From the NCBI RefSeq assembly GCF_026011715.1, contig NZ_BRVM01000011.1, forward strand, positions 93,789 through 157,788: a DNA stretch of 64,000 nucleotides, written 5' to 3'. The DNA is from Cytobacillus sp. NCCP-133. Lineage in GTDB: Bacteria; Bacillota; Bacilli; Bacillales; Cytobacillaceae. The first letter of the stretch is position 1, and every line of letters begins with the position of its first letter. A model generated the notes under the pieces. That model saw only the letters and a list, made by a program, of their open reading frames with translations. It had not been told where the DNA came from and did no database searches. Below are positions 1-8,623 of the stretch, one piece after another. The translations under genes were made by a program, and so were the position numbers.

Positions 1-240
1 TATCGTGTAGAGGCAATGGAAATCAATGGGTCCATTTCACTCGCAGGTGTCAGGGTAAATCCAGGTGATTTGGTTATTGCCGATGACAGTGGGATTGTGA
101 TAGTTCCAGGAAACAAAGCAGAAGAAGTTTTAGAGAAGACGATTAATGCCACCAGAAGAGAAGACGAAGTAGTGAGGCTTTTTGAAAGCGGCGCATCAAT
201 TGAAGAGATAACCAGCATTCTGCCGCCCAGCAAATGGTAA
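1..240 (+). CDS. RraA-like family protein, C-terminal part (cut by window edge)
   Basis: The frame is open from base 1 and ends at TAA 238-240, so only about the last 79 residues are visible. The segment GVRVNPGDLVIADDSGIVIV is the C-terminal signature of the RraA / 4-hydroxy-4-methyl-2-oxoglutarate aldolase / methyltransferase-like fold, and it is followed by a charged helix typical of the family. Two further members lie at 16237-16941 and (frameshifted) 53996-54705. Members of this fold are often class II aldolases or oxaloacetate decarboxylases acting on branched 2-oxo acids; the substrate here is unknown. The next gene starts 12 bases downstream, so it is probably co-transcribed with the ThDP decarboxylase subunits. 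Confidence 0.85.
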   Translation, partial: YRVEAMEINGSISLAGVRVNPGDLVIADDSGIVIVPGNKAEEVLEKTINATRREDEVVRLFESGASIEEITSILPPSKW

Positions 241-252
241 AGGGGGATAAAC

Positions 253-777
253 ATGTCAGCGTTTCAGGATTTAGCATGTGAAGAAATAATTAAAGGGATT
301 GAGGATACAGGTGCTGACTATTTGCTGACTTTACCGTGCAGCACGATTGGAAAGGTTATTGAACATTTTGAGAACTCCGATACAATTACTTCATTCCCGA
401 TCAGCCGGGAAGAAGATGGAGTAGGAATTGCATCAGGAATCAGCCTGGGGGGACAATTCCCAATAATGCTGATCCAGGATACTGGGATCGGGAATTCAAT
501 TCTGGCTATAACCACGTTTGCTCTGGCCTATCATGTTCCCATGCTTATCTTAGTTACCCGCCGAGGCGGCTTCGGTGAAATTAATTCGGCTGTTAATTTG
601 TTTTCAGAACCTCTGCCGGAAATTTTGGATGCTGCCAGAGTGAAAACATTTAAGCTTGATTATCGTGTTCCCTTAAAAGAATGGAGTACTGCCATTAAAC
701 ATGGAGCCAAATATGCAAAGGATACGCATCGCCCGATTATTGTCATGTTTAATATTAAAGGGGGTGCAGAGCAATGA
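253..777 (+). CDS. ThDP-dependent decarboxylase, alpha (PYR-domain) subunit, sulfopyruvate/phosphonopyruvate decarboxylase-like
   Basis: This 174-residue protein is a stand-alone ThDP pyrimidine-binding domain of the ComD / phosphonopyruvate decarboxylase N-half type. The motif SREEDGVGIASG at about residues 51-62 carries the glutamate that activates the cofactor, and the QDTGIGNS stretch matches the family's loop. An AAGGGGGA ribosome site precedes the ATG. Its stop overlaps the start of the beta subunit by four bases, so the two are translationally coupled and should form an alpha/beta complex that decarboxylates a 2-oxo acid to an aldehyde. The substrate is not proven; the family includes sulfopyruvate and phosphonopyruvate enzymes and many uncharacterised relatives. 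Confidence 0.8.
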   Translation: MSAFQDLACEEIIKGIEDTGADYLLTLPCSTIGKVIEHFENSDTITSFPISREEDGVGIASGISLGGQFPIMLIQDTGIGNSILAITTFALAYHVPMLILVTRRGGFGEINSAVNLFSEPLPEILDAARVKTFKLDYRVPLKEWSTAIKHGAKYAKDTHRPIIVMFNIKGGAEQ

Positions 778-1337
778 TGTCAAGATTTGATGCGCTGAAA
801 ATCCTTTATAAATATACAGAGAATATTCCTGTTATTTCATCCTGCGGGAATACCTCCAGAGAGTGGGCTAGCCTTGGGAGACGGGATAACCATTTATATA
901 TGGTGGATACGATGGGGCTGAGTCCATCTGTTGCAATCGGTGTCAGCCTTACTTTGGAAAAGAAAGGATTTAAAAAGTGCATTGCCATTGAAGGGGATGG
1001 CGGCGTGCTTATGAACCCCAACTCTTTGGCATCAGCGAGCTATTTGAACACGCAAAAATGGATGCTGATTGTTTTTGATAATGAATGCTTTGCATCGACC
1101 GGAGGGCAATGCTCTTTGGCCAGCCGCATTAATATAGCTAAAGTAGCAGAAGGCTTTAATTTAAGAGCGATTCAGACAGATAATGCTGAGGACTTTGAAA
1201 AGGCGGTTCAGAATTCCATCGAAGAGGATGGACCTATTGTTATACATGTAAAAATTAATCAGGAAAATCAAAAGAATCCTTTTATAAATGACGATCCTGC
1301 TGTACTGTCCTATAAATTTTTGAGCTTCTTAAATTAA
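774..1337 (+). CDS. ThDP-dependent decarboxylase, beta (PP-domain) subunit
   Basis: This 187-residue protein is the ThDP diphosphate-binding half matching the preceding subunit. The motif starts at GDGG (residues 74-77) and ends at the asparagine of FDNE (about residue 103), the spacing expected for the Mg/diphosphate-binding motif. It corresponds to ComE or to the C-terminal half of phosphonopyruvate decarboxylase. The first codons are ATG ATG and overlap the alpha stop as ATGA. Together with the D-2-hydroxyacid dehydrogenase downstream it suggests processing of a 2-hydroxy/2-oxo acid pair; no sulfoacetaldehyde acetyltransferase (Xsc) is visible, so a sulfonate substrate is only a hypothesis. 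Confidence 0.8.
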   Translation: MMSRFDALKILYKYTENIPVISSCGNTSREWASLGRRDNHLYMVDTMGLSPSVAIGVSLTLEKKGFKKCIAIEGDGGVLMNPNSLASASYLNTQKWMLIVFDNECFASTGGQCSLASRINIAKVAEGFNLRAIQTDNAEDFEKAVQNSIEEDGPIVIHVKINQENQKNPFINDDPAVLSYKFLSFLN

Positions 1338-1351
1338 TAGAAAATAAAAAA

Positions 1352-1383
1352 ACTGTATAGGGAAGTAACTTTCTCTATACAGT
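1352..1383 (+). terminator. Stem-loop after the ThDP decarboxylase genes
   Basis: The arms ACTGTATAG (1352-1360) and CTATACAGT (1375-1383) are perfect inverted repeats, and the inner bases extend the stem with G-T pairs. An A-rich run precedes it but only a short T run follows, so it is a moderate intrinsic terminator or an attenuating hairpin between the first unit and the 1493 gene. Confidence 0.5.
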
Positions 1384-1492
1384 CTTAACAGATTGTATTT
1401 TAATCATAAAACACAGGGCAGCAAATGTAAAATAGGAATTCAAAATATTTTTTCAGAAAACTTCGAAAAACATAATACAGAGGGGGATATAA

Positions 1493-2443
1493 ATGAAAGC
1501 TTTAGTCATAGACCACATTCATGAGGAGGGTATCACCCTTTTAAAACAATATTGTGAAGTAGACATTAAACACGGTCTATTACAGAAAGAATTGGCTGCC
1601 ATAGTAGGGAATTATGATATATTGCTTGGCCGTGCAACACATTTAACAGGAAGAATTGAAAAACCATTATTGGAAAACAGGGGAAAACTAAAAGTAATAG
1701 GAATTGCATCTGTCGGACTTGATCAATTTAATCAGGAATACATAGCTTCAAAAGGGATTAAGTTAATAAATCTGCCAGGCGTCAACTCTGCATCTGTGGC
1801 AGAACATACTGTTTCTCTTCTCTTGTGTGGAATGAGGCATATCCTGCTTGCCTATCAGCAAATGAAAGAATCTATCTGGAATAAACATGGATTCACATCT
1901 GCTTTGGAACTAAACGGCAAAACAGTTGGCATTATTGGATTTGGAAATATCGGAAAAAATGTAAGTTCTATTCTGAAGAATGGTTTTAATATGAATGTAC
2001 TGGCATATGATCCATACATTGATGAAAAAGAGGCCCAAGCTGGCGGAGCAAAATTAGTGTCTCTTGAAGAGCTGCTCGCACAATCAGATGTTGTAACAAT
2101 CCATGCCCCCCTTACTGATGAAACTTATCATATGATAGGAAAAGAAGAAATTAAAAAGATGAAAAAGGATGCCGTATTGCTAAACGCAGGGCGAGGCGGG
2201 ATTATTGATGAGGATGCATTATATAAATTTTTATGCAATAATCACTTGCGATTCGCAGGACTTGACGTTCAGGAAACAGAACCCTGCTACCATTCACCAT
2301 TATTCTCCCTTGATAACTTTATTGCAACCCCGCACATTGCTGGGCTAACCTATGACGCTTTGAGCAGGGCGGGCAAAAGAGTTGTCATTGAATGCCTTGA
2401 ATATCTCAATGTCGAAGTGGATGCCATTACCCCCGGCGCCTAA
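1493..2443 (+). CDS. D-isomer-specific 2-hydroxyacid dehydrogenase (phosphoglycerate dehydrogenase-like)
   Basis: This 316-residue NAD(P)-dependent dehydrogenase interconverts a 2-oxo acid and a D-2-hydroxy acid in the cytoplasm. The Rossmann motif GFGNIG lies at residues 149-154. The catalytic triad is visible as Arg in NAGRGG (about 234), Glu in the DVQETEP segment (about 263) and His in ATPHIAG (281). The length lacks the C-terminal ACT domain of full SerA enzymes. A GAGGGGGA ribosome site precedes the ATG. It is followed without a gap by the acyl-CoA ligase, so it belongs to the same operon. A paralog at 15208 serves the far end of the cluster. Confidence 0.85.
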   Translation: MKALVIDHIHEEGITLLKQYCEVDIKHGLLQKELAAIVGNYDILLGRATHLTGRIEKPLLENRGKLKVIGIASVGLDQFNQEYIASKGIKLINLPGVNSASVAEHTVSLLLCGMRHILLAYQQMKESIWNKHGFTSALELNGKTVGIIGFGNIGKNVSSILKNGFNMNVLAYDPYIDEKEAQAGGAKLVSLEELLAQSDVVTIHAPLTDETYHMIGKEEIKKMKKDAVLLNAGRGGIIDEDALYKFLCNNHLRFAGLDVQETEPCYHSPLFSLDNFIATPHIAGLTYDALSRAGKRVVIECLEYLNVEVDAITPGA

Positions 2444-4032
2444 TGAAAAATGAAAGGATGCCGATTAACATGAATTTTAATGAACTGCTTCTGGCTGGAA
2501 ATGTTAATTATCCCAACAATTTATTTCTGAGATTTGAAGAAGAATGCTATACCTATACAGACATGTGGAAAATTACGAACAGGCTGGCAAACGGGTTCTT
2601 AAAAAATGGAATTAAGAAAGGTGACCATGTTTCCATTATTCTATCAAATCGGCCAGAGTTTATTTGGAGCTGGTTTGCATTGGCGAAGATTGGTGCAATT
2701 GCTGTAACGATTGATACACGATTAAAAGGTTCCTTATTGCAGCATCAATTAAAAAATAGTGAAAGCATGGCAATCATAACAGAGGAAGAGTTTCTCCCTT
2801 CCATACTTAAAATGGATATGATGAAAGGTGCAGGTATCGATCGCTTAATAATCGTGTCGGAGAAAGAAATGACAGCCAGTGAAATTGATTTCATCCATTT
2901 CAATCGTTTATTAAACGAAAATGAAGTTGATCCGGGCTTAATCGAATTTACTCTCCAGTCTGGATGGCCTCTAACGATCGTCTATACATCAGGAACAACC
3001 GGTCCCGCTAAGGGAGTCGTGAATCCACACGAAACCTTTGTATTATCGGGCAGAGATATAGGAGATGCAGTTGGAATGGACCAGACTGATAATTTATATT
3101 TATTTTTGCCCCTTTTTCATGCCAATCCCCAATTAATGGGCATACCCGCTTTGCTGTTAAATGGCGCGACGGTTGTTTTAGGAAAGAAATTTTCAGCTTC
3201 TTCTTTTTGGGAAACGGTTAACCATTATAAAGTTACCCTCTTCACCTACGTTGGGACAGTATTAAGCATACTGGATAAAGTGACTCCGCAAAAGGTTCGC
3301 ACCAGTTTGAGGACGGCTTATGGCGGCGGTGCTCCAGAGGACATTTGGAGAAGTCTTGAGAAAAAAACAAATGCCCGAATAATGGAAGGTTATGGGATGG
3401 CAGAAATTGGGGGTTTTGCTATTATGAATTCCTTGAAAGAGTCAAAGATTGGGAGCATTGGCAAGCCGCGTGAACTATATGACATTCGCATCTTTGATGA
3501 TCATGACTCCGAATTGCCTGCTGGGGAAGTGGGAGAAATTGTTGTACGCCCAAAAGTCCCTTTTTCAATGTTCACTACCTATTTTAATATGGAGAAAAAC
3601 ACATTATCAGATATGCAGAATTTATGGTTCCACACAGGTGATTTGGCTAAGAAAGATTCAAGTGGTTTCTTTTATTTCAAGGGAAGAAAGAAAAATAGGA
3701 TTCGCAGAAAAGGAGAAAATATTTCCGCCTATGACATAGAAAATATCGTGCAGCAGCATCCAAATATTCTGGAAAACGCAGTCGTGCCGATTCCTGATAA
3801 AATTGCCGGACAAGAGGCTAAATTAAGTGTTGTCTGCAGAAAAGGAGAAGAGGTTTCCATTGAGGAATTATATATGTGGCTGCTGGAAAACCTGCCGTCC
3901 CATATGGTTCCAAGATACTTGGAAATCCGGGAAGCCTTTGAGAAAACATCATCGGAAAAAATTAAGCTCCAGGTACTCATAGATGAAGGAATTAAACATG
4001 CATGGGACGGGGAAGAAAAAATAAGCAGATAA
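2443..4032 (+). CDS. AMP-dependent acyl-CoA synthetase (carnitine/crotonobetaine-CoA ligase-like)
   Basis: This 529-residue member of the ANL superfamily activates a carboxylic acid with ATP and CoA. It shows the P-loop-like motif YTSGTTGPAKG near residue 180, the YGMAEIGG motif, WFHTGDLA and a C-terminal segment with the conserved lysine (SSEKIKLQ). The ATG overlaps the previous stop by one base (TAATG). In-frame ATG codons at 2458 and 2470 are alternatives; the AAAGG at 2453 would best serve the 2470 start, so the first nine residues are uncertain. It is followed by a hydratase and an acyl-CoA dehydrogenase, consistent with entry of an unsaturated or branched acid into a beta-oxidation-like route. 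Confidence 0.88.
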   Translation: MKNERMPINMNFNELLLAGNVNYPNNLFLRFEEECYTYTDMWKITNRLANGFLKNGIKKGDHVSIILSNRPEFIWSWFALAKIGAIAVTIDTRLKGSLLQHQLKNSESMAIITEEEFLPSILKMDMMKGAGIDRLIIVSEKEMTASEIDFIHFNRLLNENEVDPGLIEFTLQSGWPLTIVYTSGTTGPAKGVVNPHETFVLSGRDIGDAVGMDQTDNLYLFLPLFHANPQLMGIPALLLNGATVVLGKKFSASSFWETVNHYKVTLFTYVGTVLSILDKVTPQKVRTSLRTAYGGGAPEDIWRSLEKKTNARIMEGYGMAEIGGFAIMNSLKESKIGSIGKPRELYDIRIFDDHDSELPAGEVGEIVVRPKVPFSMFTTYFNMEKNTLSDMQNLWFHTGDLAKKDSSGFFYFKGRKKNRIRRKGENISAYDIENIVQQHPNILENAVVPIPDKIAGQEAKLSVVCRKGEEVSIEELYMWLLENLPSHMVPRYLEIREAFEKTSSEKIKLQVLIDEGIKHAWDGEEKISR

Positions 4033-4047
4033 AAGGGAGTTTTAATA

Positions 4048-4854
4048 ATGGAAAATAATCATATTGTATTTGAAAACCTTACAGAAGAAATTGCGGTTCT
4101 TACATTAAACAGGCCTGATTTTCTAAATTCGTTTAGTCATGAGATGATAGCGGATTGGTATAAAGCGCTAATGGAATTTAAAGAGAATGATAACTTGAAA
4201 GTACTGATATTAACCGGGAAAGGTAAAGCATTTTCTGCTGGCGGAGATATTAAAGCCTTATCAAATGGAGAGGGCTTTATAGGGGATCCGAAAGAGGATT
4301 TATGGGGTAATGCCGTTAAGCGAAAAGCTTCATTATGGGAGAACATTCAGAAAATACCGCTCTTGCTGGAAGATATTGATAAACCGGTTATTGCATGCAT
4401 CAATGGTGATGCAATTGGTGCTGGCTTGGATATGGCCCTCATGTGCGATCTTCGATTTTGCGCAGACCATGCAAGGCTGGGAGAGGGGTATATTCACCTC
4501 GGACTGGTACCAGGAGATGGCGGAGGATATTTCCTTCCTAAAATTGTTGGAGAGTCAAAAGCTCTGGAGTTATTGTGGACAGGCGAAAGGTTAAATGCAG
4601 AAAAAGCTTTGGAGATTGGTCTTGTTGATTATGTATACCCGAAAGATGAGGTTTTTGATAAGGCACAAGATTTTGCCAAAGTTCTATGTTCCAAACCACA
4701 GAATGCTGTAAGGATGATTAAAAGGCTTGTTAAAAATCATAACAAAGTCAGCTTAAGAAACCATCTTGATATGGTATCTTCACATATGGCTGTCGTTACG
4801 GATACTCATGAATATATGGCTTTACTGGAAAAAATGAAAAATAACAGAAAGTAA
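4048..4854 (+). CDS. Enoyl-CoA hydratase/isomerase family protein
   Basis: This 268-residue crotonase-fold protein has the two oxyanion-hole segments FSAGGDIKAL (about residues 65-74) and GDAIGAGLDMAL (about 121-132). The second catalytic region reads GLVPGDGGGY, where classic hydratases have a glutamate-containing GIIPGAGGTQ type motif, so the chemistry may be isomerase or another crotonase reaction rather than simple hydration. An AAGGGAG ribosome site precedes the ATG, 15 bases after the ligase. Its position between an acyl-CoA ligase and an acyl-CoA dehydrogenase supports action on the same CoA ester. Confidence 0.87.
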   Translation: MENNHIVFENLTEEIAVLTLNRPDFLNSFSHEMIADWYKALMEFKENDNLKVLILTGKGKAFSAGGDIKALSNGEGFIGDPKEDLWGNAVKRKASLWENIQKIPLLLEDIDKPVIACINGDAIGAGLDMALMCDLRFCADHARLGEGYIHLGLVPGDGGGYFLPKIVGESKALELLWTGERLNAEKALEIGLVDYVYPKDEVFDKAQDFAKVLCSKPQNAVRMIKRLVKNHNKVSLRNHLDMVSSHMAVVTDTHEYMALLEKMKNNRK

Positions 4855-4865
4855 GGTGTATTAGC

Positions 4866-6035
4866 TTGAATTTGCAATTGACTGAAGAACAGTTGAAATT
4901 TCAGAAGGAGATTAGAAATTTTACCAACGAAAAAATTATGCCAACTGCAGATGAAAGGGACCGTAAGGATGTGTATCCGAAGGAAATAATTAAAGAAATG
5001 GCCAAACTGGGGTATACATCCTTAACCGTTCCTAAGAAATATAATGGCTTGAATCGCAGCAAGATTGACGCATCTATTTTAATGGAAGAGGTGGCGTACG
5101 GTTGTGCAGCGACAGCTATTTCACTGATTACTATATATCAGGCTGAAACCATGCTGATGCTTTTTGGAAATGAAAAAGTAAAAAACCACTACCTTCCCTT
5201 ATTTAGGGAAGGTTTAATCGCCTCCTATTCCTTAACAGAATCCAAAAGAGGGTCGGATATCAGAAGTGTAGATACAAAAGCGGAAAAAAAGGGCAGGAGC
5301 TGGATCATTAACGGCAAAAAATCATTTATTACTTCCGGCTCTGCGGCCGAGTTTTTTATTTTGCTTGCAGAAACAAATAAAGGTGTTTCAATTTTTGCTG
5401 TTGACTGGGATCTTCCAGGAATATCAACGAAAATCGGTGAAAATTCCCAAACGATAGGACTCCGCAATGGGCCGCATGTGGACGCCTATTTTGATGATGT
5501 AGAGGTTCCTGATTACTGCCTCATTGGAGAAGAAGGAAAAGGGGTTAAGCAGGCAGTCATTACTTTGAATAATAGCAGGACTGCGGCAGCTGCCATAAGT
5601 GTAGGAATTGCAAGAGCTGCCTATGAACAAAGTTTAGAGTGGGTATCATCCAGAATAGCTTTTGATCAGTCGGTATTCGATTTTCAGGGCATCCAGTGGA
5701 TGTATGCAGACATGCTTATGAATATAAATGCTTCCAGGCTATTAACCTATCAGGCTGCTTACTTACATGATATTGGAAAAGCTTCTATTTCTGAATCCAG
5801 CCAGGCGAAGCTATTTGCCGGACAAATGGCTACAAAGGTCTGCTCTGATGCTATTCAAGTATGCGGGGCTTACGGGACAACAATAAATGCCCCTTTTGGC
5901 CGCTACTTAAGAGATGCAAAATCTTATGAGATTGCAGGCGGAAGCAATGAAATATTAAAAAACACTATTGGAAAGGAAATCAAGAAGTCATCACAAAATT
6001 ATATTCATAAAAGTTTAAATAAATGGAATATATAA
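4866..6035 (+). CDS. Acyl-CoA dehydrogenase
   Basis: This 389-residue FAD flavoprotein introduces a double bond alpha-beta to a thioester. Visible family segments are the N-terminal LTEEQLKFQKEIRNF helix, the YSLTESKRGSD substrate/FAD region, the FITSGSAAEFF strand and the C-terminal GGSNEIL motif that carries the glutamate seen in other members. The start is TTG, preceded by AAGGTG at the end of the upstream gene. It needs an electron-transfer flavoprotein, which is not encoded here. It shares the operon with the ligase and hydratase. Confidence 0.88.
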   Translation: MNLQLTEEQLKFQKEIRNFTNEKIMPTADERDRKDVYPKEIIKEMAKLGYTSLTVPKKYNGLNRSKIDASILMEEVAYGCAATAISLITIYQAETMLMLFGNEKVKNHYLPLFREGLIASYSLTESKRGSDIRSVDTKAEKKGRSWIINGKKSFITSGSAAEFFILLAETNKGVSIFAVDWDLPGISTKIGENSQTIGLRNGPHVDAYFDDVEVPDYCLIGEEGKGVKQAVITLNNSRTAAAAISVGIARAAYEQSLEWVSSRIAFDQSVFDFQGIQWMYADMLMNINASRLLTYQAAYLHDIGKASISESSQAKLFAGQMATKVCSDAIQVCGAYGTTINAPFGRYLRDAKSYEIAGGSNEILKNTIGKEIKKSSQNYIHKSLNKWNI

Positions 6036-6145
6036 AATTATTATAATTATTAAATAATTATGGATTTTTATCTATCTTTTATTATAAAATTAAATAAAAC
6101 AAAGAGAATTATTGAAAATAAGAATATTAAAAGGTGGTTTCGAAA

Positions 6146-6547
6146 ATGTTAACGGAAAAATTGAAAACGCTCTCATCTTCGCCGGTATGGAATCATATTG
6201 GGCTTGAACTGCAATATGCTGATAGCGGTAAGTCAAAGGTTTCCATGCCTGTAAAAAAAGAATTTCTGCAGATCTTCGAAAAAGTACATGGCGGGATATT
6301 AGCAACTCTTTTAGATGCGACGATGGCTTCAGCCATTAATTCTGTTTTGGAAGATCATGTTTTTTCTGTGACTGCGGAGATGAAAATCCAGTACTTAAGG
6401 CCAGCGGCAGGCAGCATTCTGATCGGAAAAGGAGAGGTAATCCAGAATGGAAAAACTGTAACAATCTGCAAAAGCGAAGTTTATGATGAACAAGAGAAAA
6501 TGGTGGCATTTGCAACAGGGACATTTGTTAATAAAGAAAAGACCTAG
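6146..6547 (+). CDS. PaaI-type hotdog-fold acyl-CoA thioesterase
   Basis: This 133-residue single hotdog protein has the PaaI-type motif HGGILATLLDATMASA near residues 46-61. Such enzymes hydrolyse CoA thioesters, often as housekeeping release of stalled intermediates. The ATG at 6146 is chosen because AAGGTGG (6131-6137) sits eight bases before it; the longer GTG reading at 6134 would lie inside the ribosome site. It lies between an acyl-CoA dehydrogenase and the TRAP permease, within the same direction of transcription. Confidence 0.82.
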   Translation: MLTEKLKTLSSSPVWNHIGLELQYADSGKSKVSMPVKKEFLQIFEKVHGGILATLLDATMASAINSVLEDHVFSVTAEMKIQYLRPAAGSILIGKGEVIQNGKTVTICKSEVYDEQEKMVAFATGTFVNKEKT

Positions 6548-6578
6548 AATATTTCGAACTAATAAGGAGGAATGAAAA

Positions 6579-8561
6579 TTGAGTCAATTAACAAACCAAG
6601 CAAAAAATGAAGAAGAGATCCTTAAAAAATATGACAGTGATTTTCGAACCAGAGATTACCTCGGTGTAACTGCCAAAGTAGTTACAGGGATATTGATAAT
6701 ATGGTCTATTTTTCAGCTTTACACTAGCAGTTTAGGAATTTTGGAAGCTATTAAAATGCGTGCGTGGCATCTTGGATTTCTGCTGATTCTGTCATTCCTC
6801 ATTTATCCAGCATCAAAAAAATCAGCAAATAGCCGAAAATTGCCGACAGTTTGGGATATGATATGCATCCTGCTGACATTAATTTCAATTGGGTATTTGT
6901 TATTAACCTATGACACTTTTGCGAGGGAAAGGTTTGGTATTCATGTTGAAATGGATTATTACATGGCTGCCATTGGAATCCTTGTTGTCTTTGAAGCCAG
7001 CCGAAGGGTTGTCGGGAATGCACTCACAATTATCTGTGCTCTATTTCTAATCTATAATTTCGTTGGCGCATATATTCCTGGGGCTCTTGGTCATGTAGGA
7101 TTTAGTTTTGAACGCGTAACGGATATTATGTTCTGGGGCAGCCAGGGGGTATTCGGAATAGCTTTAGGGGTTTCAGCAACCTATATCTTTTTATTTGTTT
7201 TATTTGGGGCATTTTTGAAAAACAGTGGTTTTACAGACTTCATTAATGACATTGCTTTATCTATTGCTGGATGGACTGCAGGCGGGCCAGCCAAAGTATC
7301 CGTGATTGGAAGCGGATTCATGGGAATGGTAAATGGCAGCGCTGTGGCAAATGTTGTTACAACAGGAGCTGTGACAATACCTTTAATGAAAAAAACAGGC
7401 TATAAATCAAAGTTTGCCGGCGCAGTAGAAGCTGTAGCTTCTACGGGCGGCCAATTTGCACCGCCCATTATGGGGGCAGCGGGCTTCATCATGGCAGAGT
7501 TTTTAGGTGTTCCCTATAGAACCATCATGCTCGCAGCGATTATTCCAGCATTTCTTTATTACGTAACAGTATTCATGGTTGTTCATTTTGAAGCAAAAAG
7601 AATAGGGTTAACTGGTATTTCAAAAGAAAATATTCCGAATATGTTCAATGTTTTGAAAGAAAGAGGACATTTGCTCTTGCCGCTTGTTATATTAATAGGT
7701 TTGCTCAGCACGGGGGTAACTCCTTTATATGCTGCAGTATTTGCTTTAATTTCAACAGTTCTAGCAAGCTGGATTAGGAAATCAACTAGAATGAATTTTA
7801 AAACGATTATAGATTCTTTAGTGGAAGGCAGCAAGGGAGCTATTGGAGTTGGTATTGCTTGTGCTATTGTCGGTGTAGTTGTAGGCACCATTTCATTAAC
7901 CAGCTTGGGATTAACATTAGGAAACAACATTCTTGCCTTGGCAGGAGATAACTTGATTATTGCCGCTATCCTTACAATGTTAATTAGTATCATCCTGGGA
8001 ATGGGGATTCCTGCTACTGCTGCTTATATTATCGTTGCTACTATTGCGGCACCTTTGCTTGTCAAGCTTGGCGTACCTCCTTTAGCGGCACACATGTTTG
8101 CATTCTTTTACTCAGCGCTTTCAAACATAACACCTCCTGTGGCGCTGGCTTCCTATGCTGCGGCAGGGCTCGCTGGTGCTTCCCCAAACAAAGTTGGGAT
8201 GGAAGCAATGAGAATTGGAATAACTGGGTTTATCATTCCTTTTTTCTTCCTATTCAATCCGGTCCTTTTATTCAACGGTGACTCTGTTACCTCAAGCCTA
8301 ATCGCTATGGCTACATCTACGATTGGAGTAGTTTGTCTGGCAGGAGGATTGCAAGGGTGGTTCGTTACGAGAACAAACTTAATTCAAAGAATTGCTCTGT
8401 TTGTTACAGCATTTTTGATGATAAAGCCAACGTTATTGACTGACGGTATTGGACTTTCTATATTAGCTGCCGTTATCATTTGGCAAAAAATTTCTTCCAT
8501 TACTATTAAAGATCAAAAAACTAATGATGTAAGTGAAACAACAAGCAACATATCTGGTTAA
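6579..8561 (+). CDS. TRAP transporter fused permease (DctQM type, 4TM/12TM fusion)
   Basis: This 660-residue membrane protein has a short hydrophilic N-terminus, then a small-permease-like block (four helices, about residues 30-150) fused to a DctM-like large permease. Signatures include GGPAKVSVIGSGFMG, NGSAVANVVTTG and GGQFAPPIMGAAGF. It would import a carboxylate by sodium symport with a TAXI-type binding protein. No binding protein gene adjoins it; the only TAXI protein in the window is at 50913. The TTG start follows AAGGAGG with eight bases between; the nearby ATG at 6572 is in another frame. A paralog occupies 52001-53968. Confidence 0.9.
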   Translation: MSQLTNQAKNEEEILKKYDSDFRTRDYLGVTAKVVTGILIIWSIFQLYTSSLGILEAIKMRAWHLGFLLILSFLIYPASKKSANSRKLPTVWDMICILLTLISIGYLLLTYDTFARERFGIHVEMDYYMAAIGILVVFEASRRVVGNALTIICALFLIYNFVGAYIPGALGHVGFSFERVTDIMFWGSQGVFGIALGVSATYIFLFVLFGAFLKNSGFTDFINDIALSIAGWTAGGPAKVSVIGSGFMGMVNGSAVANVVTTGAVTIPLMKKTGYKSKFAGAVEAVASTGGQFAPPIMGAAGFIMAEFLGVPYRTIMLAAIIPAFLYYVTVFMVVHFEAKRIGLTGISKENIPNMFNVLKERGHLLLPLVILIGLLSTGVTPLYAAVFALISTVLASWIRKSTRMNFKTIIDSLVEGSKGAIGVGIACAIVGVVVGTISLTSLGLTLGNNILALAGDNLIIAAILTMLISIILGMGIPATAAYIIVATIAAPLLVKLGVPPLAAHMFAFFYSALSNITPPVALASYAAAGLAGASPNKVGMEAMRIGITGFIIPFFFLFNPVLLFNGDSVTSSLIAMATSTIGVVCLAGGLQGWFVTRTNLIQRIALFVTAFLMIKPTLLTDGIGLSILAAVIIWQKISSITIKDQKTNDVSETTSNISG

Positions 8562-8572
8562 TGGAATATCAT

Positions 8573-8601
8573 TTATGGCTGCAGTCAAATTGCAGCCATA
8601 A
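8573..8601 (+). terminator. Strong intergenic stem-loop
   Basis: TTATGGCTGCA (8573-8583) and TGCAGCCATAA (8591-8601) form a perfect 11-bp stem with a 7-base loop, directly after the TRAP permease stop. The 3' side is AATTTG rather than a T run, so it may be a partial terminator or mRNA-stabilising hairpin that separates expression of the permease and the SDR. Confidence 0.55.
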
Positions 8602-8623
8602 AATTTGAAAAAGGGGGATTGCT

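Noticed and set aside
3449..3739. 96-codon plus-strand frame inside the acyl-CoA ligase
   Set aside because: It is an out-of-frame shadow of a conserved adenylate-forming domain.
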